In this document: piece after piece, positions 19,329 to 27,745 of the stretch
Numbering within the stretch: position 1 is the stretch's first letter
Layout: each line of letters starts with the position of its first letter
DNA from: Photobacterium swingsii
GTDB taxonomy: Bacteria; Pseudomonadota; Gammaproteobacteria; Enterobacterales; Vibrionaceae
Assembly: GCF_024346715.1 (NCBI RefSeq)
Contig: NZ_AP024852.1
Coordinates: 2,046,001-2,110,000 of the forward strand
Reading direction: 5' to 3'
DNA length: 64,000 bases
The notes under the pieces: generated by a model
Told to the model about the DNA's origin: nothing
Database searches by the model: none
Seen by the model: only the letters and a program-made list of their open reading frames with translations
Program-made: the position numbers and the translations under genes

Positions 19329-19378
19329 CACGTTACGCATCAGATATTGATTTTTACCTGATACGTTAACACAGCGTG

Positions 19379-19735
19379 TTATTTATTCTTTTTATCCATC
19401 ATCGCTTTTAAATCTGCGAAGGGATTAAACGTTGCTGCTTCGTGGTCGTTCTCACCTGCTTTCACTACACTGCCCGACTGCTGCTCGTGTTCGGTGTATT
19501 TTTCATGCTCATGGTCATGACAGAACAGGCACAGCAGTTCCCAGTTGCTACCATCAGCTGGGTTATTGGTGTGGTCATGGTCAACATGGTGAACAGTCAA
19601 TTCACGAAGATTTGAATAAACAAACTCGCGTGAGCAGCGGCCACATACCCAAGGGTATAGCTTTAGTGCTTTCTCGCGGTAGCCCTGCTCTTGGCGTGCA
19701 TAGGCAGCACTAGTGCCGTAATAATCTGATGACAT
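19379..19735 (-). CDS. yajD: HNH-domain protein YajD
   Basis: A 118-residue protein nearly identical in layout to E. coli YajD: EKALKLYPWVCGRCSREF, NLRELTVHHVDHDHTNNP and a C-terminal NPFADLKAMM. It carries an HNH nuclease finger with zinc cysteines C31/C34 and C69/C72, the HH pair at 49-50 and Asn64. Nuclease activity is implied by the fold but no biological substrate is established. It is monocistronic. Confidence 0.93.
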   Translation of the reverse strand: MSSDYYGTSAAYARQEQGYREKALKLYPWVCGRCSREFVYSNLRELTVHHVDHDHTNNPADGSNWELLCLFCHDHEHEKYTEHEQQSGSVVKAGENDHEAATFNPFADLKAMMDKKNK

Positions 19736-19864
19736 AAGTAAACCTGATAATATGTAAATCTAACACAGGGAATTTACCGCAATTCACCACACAATTAATA
19801 GCGTTATAAAAATAAATTGTGGTGTTAGGCGTATTCTACTGATTACGCACTGACACCTTCGCCA

Positions 19865-20800
19865 CTAACTCGCCTTCTTTGTGACACCGTCACTTCGCTT
19901 TAACGCGTCATTCATAAACTGAGATATCAACTTAATCGCCTCTTTTGCTTCACTTAGCTGATAAAACAATGGATAAACATGCGGCACGCCCTTCATGACG
20001 TTAAGCGTAACATCCCCGCCCGCCTCTCCCATTTTTTCTGCTAATCGAATCGCATCATCCATCAACAGTTCTTCCGTACCAGCTGTCACAAAGCAAGGAG
20101 GAAGACCGTGTAAATCAGCATAAAATGGCGAGATATCAGGATCACAAGGATTGTTATTACCTAAATAGTTATTGCGCATTAACAGCAAGCTACTTAAGTC
20201 AAAAAATGGGTCGTCTTTACTTTTAACAAAAGCGGATTCACCGGTTACAGCCATATCAGTGACTGGCGATAGCAGCACTATACCCGCTGGCAAGCGAATA
20301 TTCATATCACGCAGGCGTAGTAACGTCGCAAGCGCCAGATTTCCACCAGCAGAGTCCCCGGCGAATAAAATGTTTTGCGGTAGGTAACCTTTCACCAATA
20401 ATGCCTGATAAACGGCGTAGCACTCATCCAGAGCTGCAGGATAAGGCCTTTCAGGTGCTAGACTGTAATTTATCATCAAACCACGTGATTTGGTTTGCTG
20501 CGCTAATCGCCCGACAAACGCATTATGAATATTGGGGCTATAAAAACAAAAACCGCCACCGTGAAAATATAAAATGATCTTGTTACCACTGCTTTTGGGC
20601 ATATCGATCCAATCACAGGCAACATTTGCAAATTTTGTCGGTGTAACGTCTAAGCCCTTCGGGGTTGAGATTAACGCTCCAAAATTATCAATATTTAAAA
20701 TCAGCTCGCGCATTTCCAGTGTTGAGTTACAACGAGCTAGGCGCTGTCGCATTACACGATAAAGTAATTTATTGAATGCACGATTACGCCAACTATCCAT
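19865..20800 (-). CDS. Alpha/beta hydrolase, hormone-sensitive-lipase-like esterase
   Basis: A 311-residue carboxylesterase of the HSL family. HGGGF at 80-84 forms the oxyanion hole. The nucleophile elbow GDSAGG at 148-153 holds the catalytic serine; an acidic residue near 245 (EELLMDD) and His264 (GVPHVYP) complete the triad. No signal peptide is present, so it is probably cytosolic. A longer reading to 20848 exists, but the ATG at 20800 has AAAGGTGG just before it. It lies next to PHA-granule genes. A link to polyester or lipid turnover is possible, but this class is not the usual PHA depolymerase. Confidence 0.85.
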   Translation of the reverse strand: MDSWRNRAFNKLLYRVMRQRLARCNSTLEMRELILNIDNFGALISTPKGLDVTPTKFANVACDWIDMPKSSGNKIILYFHGGGFCFYSPNIHNAFVGRLAQQTKSRGLMINYSLAPERPYPAALDECYAVYQALLVKGYLPQNILFAGDSAGGNLALATLLRLRDMNIRLPAGIVLLSPVTDMAVTGESAFVKSKDDPFFDLSSLLLMRNNYLGNNNPCDPDISPFYADLHGLPPCFVTAGTEELLMDDAIRLAEKMGEAGGDVTLNVMKGVPHVYPLFYQLSEAKEAIKLISQFMNDALKRSDGVTKKAS

Positions 20801-20999
20801 AACCACCACCTTTAGTTCATTATCAGTTGACTCCAAAAACAGAAACAACCTTGATATAAACGTAGAAGCTCACAGCTTAGTTGGTCAATGACATCTACGA
20901 GACTTATGACAAAAACAAAACAATTTTATGTCACAAATACGTTACATGACCCGCTTTTAAATTTGTATACCGTGGCACTTTTATGTTTGTGATACATGC

Positions 21000-21032
21000 A
21001 AAAAAGGGGCACATGCATGGCTCACGTGCCCC
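21000..21032 (-). terminator. Terminator downstream of the phasin genes
   Basis: On the minus strand the stem GGGGCAC / GTGCCCC with a 13-nt loop is followed by six T residues, 81 bp past the short phasin stop. A second inverted repeat (AAGACTAC / GTAGTCTT) lies between. Confidence 0.8.
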
Positions 21033-21112
21033 CGAACCCTAACGTCGCTGTAACGCTAGGAAAAGACTACAACGTCTAGGCTGGCATTATCCGCCGTAGT
21101 CTTAACTGACAA

Positions 21113-21472
21113 TTATTGAACTTCTGCCAGTTTTTCGACAGCTTCAGTTAGCTTGTCGATTTTATCATCCATACGCTCAAGCTTTTCACGGTCAACGCCG
21201 CTTAGACGGTAGAATAAATCATTCATGCCCGCTTCCACTTCGTCAGTCGCTTTTTCTGCATTTTTGCCAATGCACTCTTTCGCTTCAATCTCAACTTCTT
21301 TACCGCGCTCTACAAGCTCGTCAAAGGCCGTTGTTGTTTTTTCATTGATTTGTTGTGCTTCTTCAAGGGTGCGGCTGTATAAACCTAGGCCCGCAAGCCA
21401 AATGTTACGTGCTACACCTTCACCACTTTCTACGACATTTTTCGCCGCTTTCACTACTGTTTTATCGATCAT
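21113..21472 (-). CDS. Phasin-family PHA granule protein, short form (PhaI-like)
   Basis: A 119-residue helical protein of the poly(hydroxyalkanoate) granule-associated family. It has the conserved start NIWLAGLGLYSRTLEEAQ, then FDELVERGKEVE, then the C-terminal leucine-rich coiled-coil LERMDDKIDKLTEAVEKL. Such proteins coat PHA granules. It shares these three blocks with the longer phasin just upstream, so the two are paralogues like PhaI and PhaF of Pseudomonas. The spacer between the two is 80 bp. No PHA synthase gene is in the window. Confidence 0.85.
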   Translation of the reverse strand: MIDKTVVKAAKNVVESGEGVARNIWLAGLGLYSRTLEEAQQINEKTTTAFDELVERGKEVEIEAKECIGKNAEKATDEVEAGMNDLFYRLSGVDREKLERMDDKIDKLTEAVEKLAEVQ

Positions 21473-21552
21473 TTTGCTATCCCCCTGCGTTAAACGCTGG
21501 TTCTATGATTAATCAATACCAAAGCAAGCTGCCACTGCTTTAGAGTTGTAAG

Positions 21553-22179
21553 TTATACTGGTTTTGCTGCTTCTTTCTGAGCGTCAACAGGCTTGGCTGC
21601 TGGCTTCTCAGGTGTAGCTTGAACCACTGGACGTGCCGCAACAACTGGCTTCACATCTACTACAGGTTTCTCAACCACTTTAGGTTCTACCGGCTTTGCT
21701 TCTGCTGCTTTAGCTGGCTTACGGCGTGCAACGCTAGGTTTACGCGTAGCTGCTTTAGCTGCGGGCTTTTTTGCTTCCACCTTTTTGGCAGGCGATTTTT
21801 TCGCTGCTTCTTGCTGACGAGCCAACAGTTTTTCTATGGTGTCAGTCAGCTGATCAATCTTGTCATCAACTTGATCTAGGCGTTCGTTATCTAAACCTAC
21901 TAGCTTTTGAACAACCTGATGTACACGTTCTTCAATGGCTACGGTTGTTTGGCTGCGTGCCGTATGTACGCGCTCTTTCGTTGTTGACTCAACTTCACGA
22001 CCGCGTTCAATTAGTTCATCAAAAAGGCTTTTGCCTTTGCTAGAAATTTGATTAACTTCATCAGCACTTTTTGCATAAGCGCCTAACCCTGCTAACCAAA
22101 TGTTGTAGACCATGGCGTCACGCATTGGGCTATTCGCCGTCTTGCTTGATTCGTCCGATGCTCGTTTAAAGATGCCCAT
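21553..22179 (-). CDS. Phasin with histone-like C-terminal tail (PhaF-like)
   Basis: A 208-residue protein. Residues 1-115 form the phasin domain (YNIWLAGLGAYAKSADEVNQ, FDELIERGREVE, LDQVDDKIDQLTDTIEKLL by family pattern). Residues 120-208 are rich in lysine, alanine and proline (KKSPAKKVEAKK, then PVVDVKPVVAARPV). In Pseudomonas PhaF such a tail binds DNA and helps distribute granules with the nucleoid; by analogy this protein should tether granules to DNA. The second half of the tail is more PV-rich and less basic than a typical histone-like tail. It is first of the pair; no promoter could be defined. Confidence 0.85.
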   Translation of the reverse strand: MGIFKRASDESSKTANSPMRDAMVYNIWLAGLGAYAKSADEVNQISSKGKSLFDELIERGREVESTTKERVHTARSQTTVAIEERVHQVVQKLVGLDNERLDQVDDKIDQLTDTIEKLLARQQEAAKKSPAKKVEAKKPAAKAATRKPSVARRKPAKAAEAKPVEPKVVEKPVVDVKPVVAARPVVQATPEKPAAKPVDAQKEAAKPV

Positions 22180-22386
22180 GAGTGTGCTCTCCTTACATGA
22201 ATTACAACTGTTGTCAGCCAGTTGTTATCCCTGACTGCTTGATATCAGAATACGAATTTCAATTAGAGTGTTCTTACTAAAGAGGAAATTAATTGTGGGC
22301 AAGATCAAATATTTTAAAAACAGTGATTTCTGGCATGCTTTAGACAGAAATACATACCTGCAGATAAATAGAGGGCATTATGAATA

Positions 22387-22414
22387 CGACATGCTCAGAA
22401 AACCAAGCATGTCG
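22387..22414. repeat. Hairpin downstream of the PHA_gran_rgn gene
   Basis: CGACATGCT / AGCATGTCG with a 10-nt loop lies 29 bp past the stop of the leftward 94-aa gene. There is no U-tract. It may end that transcript weakly. Confidence 0.35.
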
Positions 22415-22442
22415 CTAATAAACAATAACTTAAGGGGAGAAA

Positions 22443-22727
22443 TTAGGTCAGGAGTTGATCTAAACGTTGAACAATATTTTGCTCTATAGAGGAGGAAAAT
22501 AAACTTGCAGCAAAGCCTAACCGCAGCTCTATCGTTATTTTCCCATCTTCTGCCAACATAAAGCCGCGGGCGGATGAGTGGCGAATTTCTAATTTCTCAT
22601 TATTCCACCCCCAACGAATCCCATATTCCTGCGCTAACTCTTCTGCGATACTCTCAGATAGTGCAGCAATATGATCAAACTGGTGGTCATGTTTTCGTTC
22701 AATAAAAATTGTCACAGTTGCTTCCAT
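22443..22727 (-). CDS. Polyhydroxyalkanoic acid system (PHA_gran_rgn) family protein
   Basis: A 94-residue single-domain protein. It begins with a beta strand ending in IERKH, then a helix (ALSESIAEELAQEYGI), then strands with ITIELRLGF and a closing helix (IEQNIVQRLDQLL). This order matches the PHA_gran_rgn family, often found beside phasins. Its molecular role is not established. It lies 263 bp upstream of the two phasin genes on the same strand, which supports a shared PHA-related function. Confidence 0.75.
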   Translation of the reverse strand: MEATVTIFIERKHDHQFDHIAALSESIAEELAQEYGIRWGWNNEKLEIRHSSARGFMLAEDGKITIELRLGFAASLFSSSIEQNIVQRLDQLLT

Positions 22728-22832
22728 TCAGTCGTGTAACTACAAATAGCCAAACTAATAAAGTACTGACCCAAACAGTATATTCCCTAGATAGACTATA
22801 TACTCTACAAATTAGTTTAGCTTTTTTCTGTG

Positions 22833-23378
22833 TTACAGGTCGGATCTCTTTAAATTTCTACGACTGAATGCCCCTTTAGCAATAGAGCTAAGCCACATTG
22901 CACCACCAGCAGCAATGACCGCACCTTTCATTGCTCTACGATAAGGGCTTTTTTCTGAGGGTGATAAAAAACTTCCAGCTAATATCCCAACACCAGCAAT
23001 TTTTATAAAACGGTTCTTTTCCCCAATCACTAAATAGCTTCCAAATGCTACCAACATTAAACGCTGAAATTGCGTGCACTCAACGGGTAGTCCATGAGCC
23101 TGTCGAACAAACTGCTCACAATTTTGACTAAAGATATTATAGGGCGTGCCAACAAACTTTTTTGCATATAAAAATGCTTGTTCTGGGTTATCACTTGTGA
23201 TTGAACTCACAATAACTTCACGCCCCTCAGCGAACTCATCAATTGTATCGAATTGAACTTGGCGACGTTTTTTAGAGTTATGTATTACGCCACCACCTCC
23301 ATCTGACATTCCATAATGCCAATACGATGTACAGCGGATTTTTAAAACAGTGCCGATTGGATAAGCTCTAGATTCCAT
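22833..23378 (-). CDS. LRAT/NlpC-P60-like papain-fold protein with membrane tail
   Basis: A 181-residue protein. Residues 5-100 look like a permuted papain-fold domain of the LRAT kind: an early histidine in SYWHYG (H21), a second histidine in GVIHNS (H33), and the late cysteine in NCEQF (C87), which parallels NCEHF of lecithin:retinol acyltransferases. Residues 105-170 contain two or three hydrophobic segments that could anchor it in a membrane. The catalytic set suggests a thiol acyltransferase or hydrolase on lipid or peptide substrate, which I infer and have not seen shown. It lies between the PHA genes and a divergent transglycosylase; no operon partner. Confidence 0.6.
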   Translation of the reverse strand: MESRAYPIGTVLKIRCTSYWHYGMSDGGGGVIHNSKKRRQVQFDTIDEFAEGREVIVSSITSDNPEQAFLYAKKFVGTPYNIFSQNCEQFVRQAHGLPVECTQFQRLMLVAFGSYLVIGEKNRFIKIAGVGILAGSFLSPSEKSPYRRAMKGAVIAAGGAMWLSSIAKGAFSRRNLKRSDL

Positions 23379-23585
23379 GATTTGCCTTTAAACTCACTAT
23401 CACGTAAAAAGTTTAGCTGGAAATTTTTACTTATACAGTCGCTCCCTATTGAGTCCATAAGTTGTCTCAATTTTGGGAATTTAATTAATCATAAGTTTAT
23501 TAGTTAGCAGCATAAAAATTTCTTGTTAATACTTTAAGGGCAAACAAAAAAGTGCATTTACTTTGTATGAGTTTATTGGCGGTAT

Positions 23586-24845
23586 ATGATGTTAATTAAA
23601 CAAATGCAGCAAGCTTCTATCACTTTATTATTGGCAATTTTAACGCTTAGTGGCTGTCAAACTGTCCCTACAGAAGCTGAGCAAGCCGCATTACAAGCAG
23701 AGCAAGAACGCATAGCATTAAATCTTGCCATCCAGCCCGATGACTATGCAAAACGTTGTGAGATATCGCATCATGAATTCGATGGCAGTTATATCGCAAC
23801 AGGCAGTGTTCCGCATTACCTTTACAGTTCACCACTCCACCACAGTGCGAGTTCAGTCATTCAAAAAGAAGCCGCTCGCCTACAATATGATATGTGGGAC
23901 AAACTGGCGGCTAATATGGATATGCCTATCCCTAACAATCGTCGCATTCGTTACTACCGAAAATGGTTTATTGATAAGCCCGAGCACATAGATACTGTCA
24001 CACAACGTGCTCAACCCTTCTTATTTTATATTTATGAGCAAGTTGAAGCCCGTGACTTACCGATAGAAATCGTGTTACTCCCTTTTATTGAGAGCTCATT
24101 TGATCAATATGCTTATTCAAGTCAAGGAGCATCTGGGCTTTGGCAAATCACACGCGCAACAGGTAAAACCTTTGGCCTAAAATATTGGCAAGGGTATGAC
24201 GGAAGAAGAGATATAGTAGCGTCAACAGATGCCGCTCTCGATCTGTTAGAGTACCTACACAAAAAGTTTAAGGGTAATTGGCTGCATGCTATTGCTGCCT
24301 ATAATACCGGCGAAGGACGAGTTAGAAATGCTATCAGGAAAAATAAAGCGGCAGGTAAACCTACTGATTTTTGGTCATTGCAGTTACCGAAAGAAACCCG
24401 TCTATATGTACCTAAATTATTGGCAATGTCGTCTATTGTTCAGCACAAAAACCATTACGGCTTACCGTTAAACTCAATCGCAGCACAACCCGTTGTCACT
24501 GAAGTTGTCGTTAATCGTCGCGTTAAGTTAAAAACAATTGCCAAAGATGCCAAGATGAACAGCCGCGACTTATTCGCGCTAAACCCTGGTTACACTGGTG
24601 GTTACACAGTAAAAGGCAGAGACAACAAACTATTATTACCACGCAATACCTTGCCATCATTTTATAGCAGTAATAGCCAGCGCTACACTAAACATCACTT
24701 TCAAATCCATCGGATAAAAGCGGGTGATAGCTTAAATGAAATCGCACAAATCAATAATACAACGGTATCTTCACTTAGACAGCTCAATGATCTTACTGGC
24801 TCTTTTATTACCGCTGGTCAACAAATCATCGTTCCACCGAAATAA
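23586..24845 (+). CDS. MltD-like lytic murein transglycosylase, lipoprotein
   Basis: A 419-residue envelope enzyme that cleaves peptidoglycan glycan strands to 1,6-anhydro products. The signal ends in the lipobox LTLSGC (Cys at about 24), so it is a lipoprotein. The SLT domain (about 150-260) has the catalytic glutamate in FIESSFDQYAYSSQGASG and the GLWQIT and AAYNTGEGRV signatures of the MltD group. Two LysM-like regions follow: a degenerate one at about 305-350 and a clear one at the C-terminus (HRIKAGDSLNEIAQINN...IIVPPK). In E. coli mltD lies near gloB; here the context differs, so this could be a paralogue. Confidence 0.88.
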   Translation: MMLIKQMQQASITLLLAILTLSGCQTVPTEAEQAALQAEQERIALNLAIQPDDYAKRCEISHHEFDGSYIATGSVPHYLYSSPLHHSASSVIQKEAARLQYDMWDKLAANMDMPIPNNRRIRYYRKWFIDKPEHIDTVTQRAQPFLFYIYEQVEARDLPIEIVLLPFIESSFDQYAYSSQGASGLWQITRATGKTFGLKYWQGYDGRRDIVASTDAALDLLEYLHKKFKGNWLHAIAAYNTGEGRVRNAIRKNKAAGKPTDFWSLQLPKETRLYVPKLLAMSSIVQHKNHYGLPLNSIAAQPVVTEVVVNRRVKLKTIAKDAKMNSRDLFALNPGYTGGYTVKGRDNKLLLPRNTLPSFYSSNSQRYTKHHFQIHRIKAGDSLNEIAQINNTTVSSLRQLNDLTGSFITAGQQIIVPPK

Positions 24846-24870
24846 CACGCTGCTTTAGCGGTTATCAATA

Positions 24871-24903
24871 AATCTCATAGCAGCTAAAGGCGACTATGAG
24901 ATT
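24871..24903. terminator. Convergent hairpin after the transglycosylase gene
   Basis: A 10-bp perfect stem AATCTCATAG / CTATGAGATT with a 13-nt loop lies between convergent stops. U-tracts are poor on both strands. Confidence 0.5.
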
Positions 24904-24917
24904 GTTAATTTATAGCG

Positions 24918-25259
24918 TTACTGGTTACTATTTGCTGTTATTTTAGAATAAGCAATTTTATCAAAGTAAGCGCTAATTTCCGTTAGCGATATTTTATCAT
25001 CACTATACGCTTGCGCTGTTTCTTCTATTTGATGTAATAACTGAACATCAACTTCATTATGAGATAATGACAAACCTATCATAATCCCTGCCATTAAACA
25101 GGCTGGAGCCATTAGGCTACGTACGCCAACCAAAGTACAAAGACCAAATGCTGAGAACATGGTAGCTAAGTAAACACTCCAACTACTTTCTATAAAGAAA
25201 GCCACATATAGTGCCAAGCATTGTAGTAATGCCCCGAATATAAGAAAAAGTAACTTCAT
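24918..25259 (-). CDS. Small membrane protein of unknown function
   Basis: A 113-residue protein with three tightly packed hydrophobic segments (about 2-22, 27-45, 52-66), then a polar, acidic C-terminal helix region of about 40 residues. I recognise no family. The first segment could be read as a signal, but the following segments make a membrane protein more likely. It is convergent with the transglycosylase and divergent from the 33-aa membrane ORF. Confidence 0.55.
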   Translation of the reverse strand: MKLLFLIFGALLQCLALYVAFFIESSWSVYLATMFSAFGLCTLVGVRSLMAPACLMAGIMIGLSLSHNEVDVQLLHQIEETAQAYSDDKISLTEISAYFDKIAYSKITANSNQ

Positions 25260-25406
25260 TTATTTATGCCCTTCCCTGTGGCTAATAAAATAAGTATAGC
25301 CACAAAAAATTACAGCTTTACCAAAAAAATTCATTAAAAAATGTTCTAATTATCAATTAGGTGTCTATGATTAAAGTAGAACTACAAACAATAACGGAGA
25401 AACCCT

Positions 25407-25508
25407 ATGCACCATGACGAACTGATAGACCCTACCGATCTTGGCATTATTGAAAAAGTTGCCTTTGTCGCTTCTGCTTTCCTTATCGCAGGATTATTTA
25501 TTATGTAA
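25407..25508 (+). CDS. 33-residue single-pass membrane small protein
   Basis: Reads MHHDELIDPTDLGIIEKVAF and then a hydrophobic stretch ending IAGLFIM. A soluble acidic N-terminus of about 15 residues is followed by one membrane helix of about 16-18 residues. A strong Shine-Dalgarno (CGGAG) lies seven bases before the ATG, and a bidirectional terminator follows at 25595, so it forms a complete small transcription unit. The layout is that of known small membrane regulators, but I recognise no homologue. It is too short for most gene callers. Confidence 0.6.
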   Translation: MHHDELIDPTDLGIIEKVAFVASAFLIAGLFIM

Positions 25509-25594
25509 CCTTTGTTGCATGCATTTCTCGTATCAGAACAAACTGCTGCCAAAAATGACAACGACAAAAAAACAGCACTCTCAATCAATACCCA

Positions 25595-25627
25595 TAAAAA
25601 AAGCATGGCTTAAACCATGCTTTTTTA
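25595..25627. terminator. Bidirectional terminator before the sensor kinase gene
   Basis: The stem AAAAAAAGCATGG / CCATGCTTTTTTT gives seven-base U-tracts both ways. It serves the small membrane ORF (+) and the kinase operon (-). Confidence 0.9.
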
Positions 25628-25667
25628 TTAAGTGCGCGATCTCGACCTATCTCAAGCTACTATGCGA

Positions 25668-27722
25668 TTAAGCCTGCGACTCAATCAAGTTTTCATCCAT
25701 TGCATCAGGGCCATTTAGAGCTTTCATCGGTAAATACACGGAGAATGTTGTGCCCACCCCCAACTTAGATTCAACCGTTATCTCACCACCACTTTGGCTA
25801 ACAATGCCTTGGCTGACCGATAGGCCCAGCCCAGTACCGCTACGGCGAGTGGTATAAAATGGGTCAAAGATGCGATCTAAATTCTCTTCTGCTATGCCAC
25901 AGCCATGATCCGTAATATGAACCACAGCACCAATCGCTTGTTGGTCTTCGTCTAACCAGTCTTCTGTAGCAACACGTAACAACCCTTTATCATCCATCGC
26001 ATGGACACCATTCATCTGCAAGTTAACCAATACTTGCAGTAATTGATGCCGATTCACTTCCACACTGCAGCGTGCATTTAAATCTTTCTCTATGAAAAGA
26101 TCCTGCTTTTTCGTCCCTGTACGCACAAGTGTCAGGCTTTCTTCAACCAATGGATTCAAGTGGTGCCATGTGACTTCATCTTGTACACCACCTTGACGGC
26201 TGTATTGCAACAAACTGCGGGTGATATTACGAATACGGTCTATTTGCTCATGAATGGCGACGAGCTCATCTTTAACGCGTTCAGCATCTCCTTCAAGCTC
26301 AAATTGTAATAATTCGACGTTGCCTAAAATGACAGCCGTTGGGTTATTGATTTCATGTGCAATACCTGCGGTTAGTTCCCCTAATGCAGCTAACTTTTCA
26401 CTTGTTACTAAGCGGCTTCGCGCCTGATTAAGCAACTTAATATGTTGTTCAAGTTCTTCCGTCTTTTCATGCAAGCTTTGTGTCCGTTTCGCCACTTTAT
26501 CTTCAAGTTCGATGGAAGCCTGCTGGATTTCTTCATTGCGGTTTTTGAGCTGATCAAGCATCGAATCAAACTGCTCACCGAGTATTTGAAGTTCGTGATC
26601 TTGGCTCAAGCCTAAATCACCAATTCTGCGCTCTAACCCTAGCTGAACGGCTTTCGCAACTTGATGGATCTTTTCTATGGGTAGAAACAGATCTTTTGAG
26701 CCACGATAGACAATAAGGCCAGATAAAAATAATACTATGACTATCCCAATACCTAATTCGACAATATTCGTAAGGTATACTTTTATCATCGGCCATTCGA
26801 GATAGCCTGTGTAGAGCATCCCGATAACGTTATTATTGTGATCATGTAAGGGTTCATAAGCTGACACGTACCAATCATCATAAACATAGGCACGATTAAC
26901 CCAATGTTCACCCTGCTCTAGCACAGCCTGTTTTACTTCATCAGACACTCGCGTACCAATCGCACGGCCATTCAAGCTCTCACTATCTAATGGGACATTG
27001 GTACTCACACGTAGATCGTCCATGAATAAGGTCACAGTGCCAATACTGCCATCAGGCAAAGTATTAGATGCGTAAACCAAGTCTCGAATACGATCCACTA
27101 ATAAGGTACTGTTATTCAACAACATACCCCCATCAACAATCCACTGTAAATCACCTTGTTTATTGAATATAGGTAGTAAACTTCGACTGACTAAACCCCG
27201 TGTTTCAATGCTGTTCTCATTAAGCAGAGGAATGTGTGCATAGACAGGCAAATCACGGTTTAACCTTTCTAACGCAGAACGATCTAACACTTGGAAAAAG
27301 GTTTGTTCTTCCCCTTTCAATAATAATCTGCGATTCGCTTTAGAAAATTCACCCAATGCAGATGCCGGATGGAGAACAATAAAATCGAGTCCGTACGAAG
27401 CAGATTGTTCATTAACCCAATCACTCAAATTGGCTTCATCGGTACGAAGGCGATGCTGAAAATCGTAAGACGATGCTAATGATGTTAATTGCATCCGTTG
27501 CTCGCGCTGCAATAGCTCCATACTATGGTGCGCGACAGCCAAGTCAGCACGAACATTTTTAAGCGCGTTTTGCCATGTATACGTCACTGTCCAGTACATC
27601 GTTAAGGCAATAAGCGCCAACAAGGTAATAAAGATAGGAATGGACGTTAAAACTAATAGTCGATACCGCACCATGGTACGAAAGCGACGCACCCACATGA
27701 TAATAAACTGTTTAATATTCAT
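25668..27722 (-). CDS. Cache-domain sensor histidine kinase, partner of the sigma-54 activator
   Basis: A 684-residue inner-membrane kinase. TM1 lies at about 25-48, then a large periplasmic double-Cache-like sensor (about 50-320; ends NNVIGMLYTGYLEWP), TM2 at about 325-347, HAMP, coiled-coil (about 400-445), HisKA with the phospho-accepting histidine in LTAGIAHEINNPTAV, and an ATPase domain with ITDHGCGI and TGLGLSVSQGIV. The N-box reads NLQMNGVHAM, with G where A is usual. It follows the response regulator gene by 23 bp. Because the operon is divergent from tupABC, the signal may be tungstate/molybdate or a linked metabolite. That is inferred. Confidence 0.9.
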   Translation of the reverse strand: MNIKQFIIMWVRRFRTMVRYRLLVLTSIPIFITLLALIALTMYWTVTYTWQNALKNVRADLAVAHHSMELLQREQRMQLTSLASSYDFQHRLRTDEANLSDWVNEQSASYGLDFIVLHPASALGEFSKANRRLLLKGEEQTFFQVLDRSALERLNRDLPVYAHIPLLNENSIETRGLVSRSLLPIFNKQGDLQWIVDGGMLLNNSTLLVDRIRDLVYASNTLPDGSIGTVTLFMDDLRVSTNVPLDSESLNGRAIGTRVSDEVKQAVLEQGEHWVNRAYVYDDWYVSAYEPLHDHNNNVIGMLYTGYLEWPMIKVYLTNIVELGIGIVIVLFLSGLIVYRGSKDLFLPIEKIHQVAKAVQLGLERRIGDLGLSQDHELQILGEQFDSMLDQLKNRNEEIQQASIELEDKVAKRTQSLHEKTEELEQHIKLLNQARSRLVTSEKLAALGELTAGIAHEINNPTAVILGNVELLQFELEGDAERVKDELVAIHEQIDRIRNITRSLLQYSRQGGVQDEVTWHHLNPLVEESLTLVRTGTKKQDLFIEKDLNARCSVEVNRHQLLQVLVNLQMNGVHAMDDKGLLRVATEDWLDEDQQAIGAVVHITDHGCGIAEENLDRIFDPFYTTRRSGTGLGLSVSQGIVSQSGGEITVESKLGVGTTFSVYLPMKALNGPDAMDENLIESQA

Positions 27723-27745
27723 TTATACTTCCGCTCGTTTCGCGA

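Noticed and set aside
22268..22489. Possible 73-aa ORF on the plus strand
   Set aside because: It overlaps the well-supported 94-aa gene on the other strand and a hairpin, and has no recognisable protein character.
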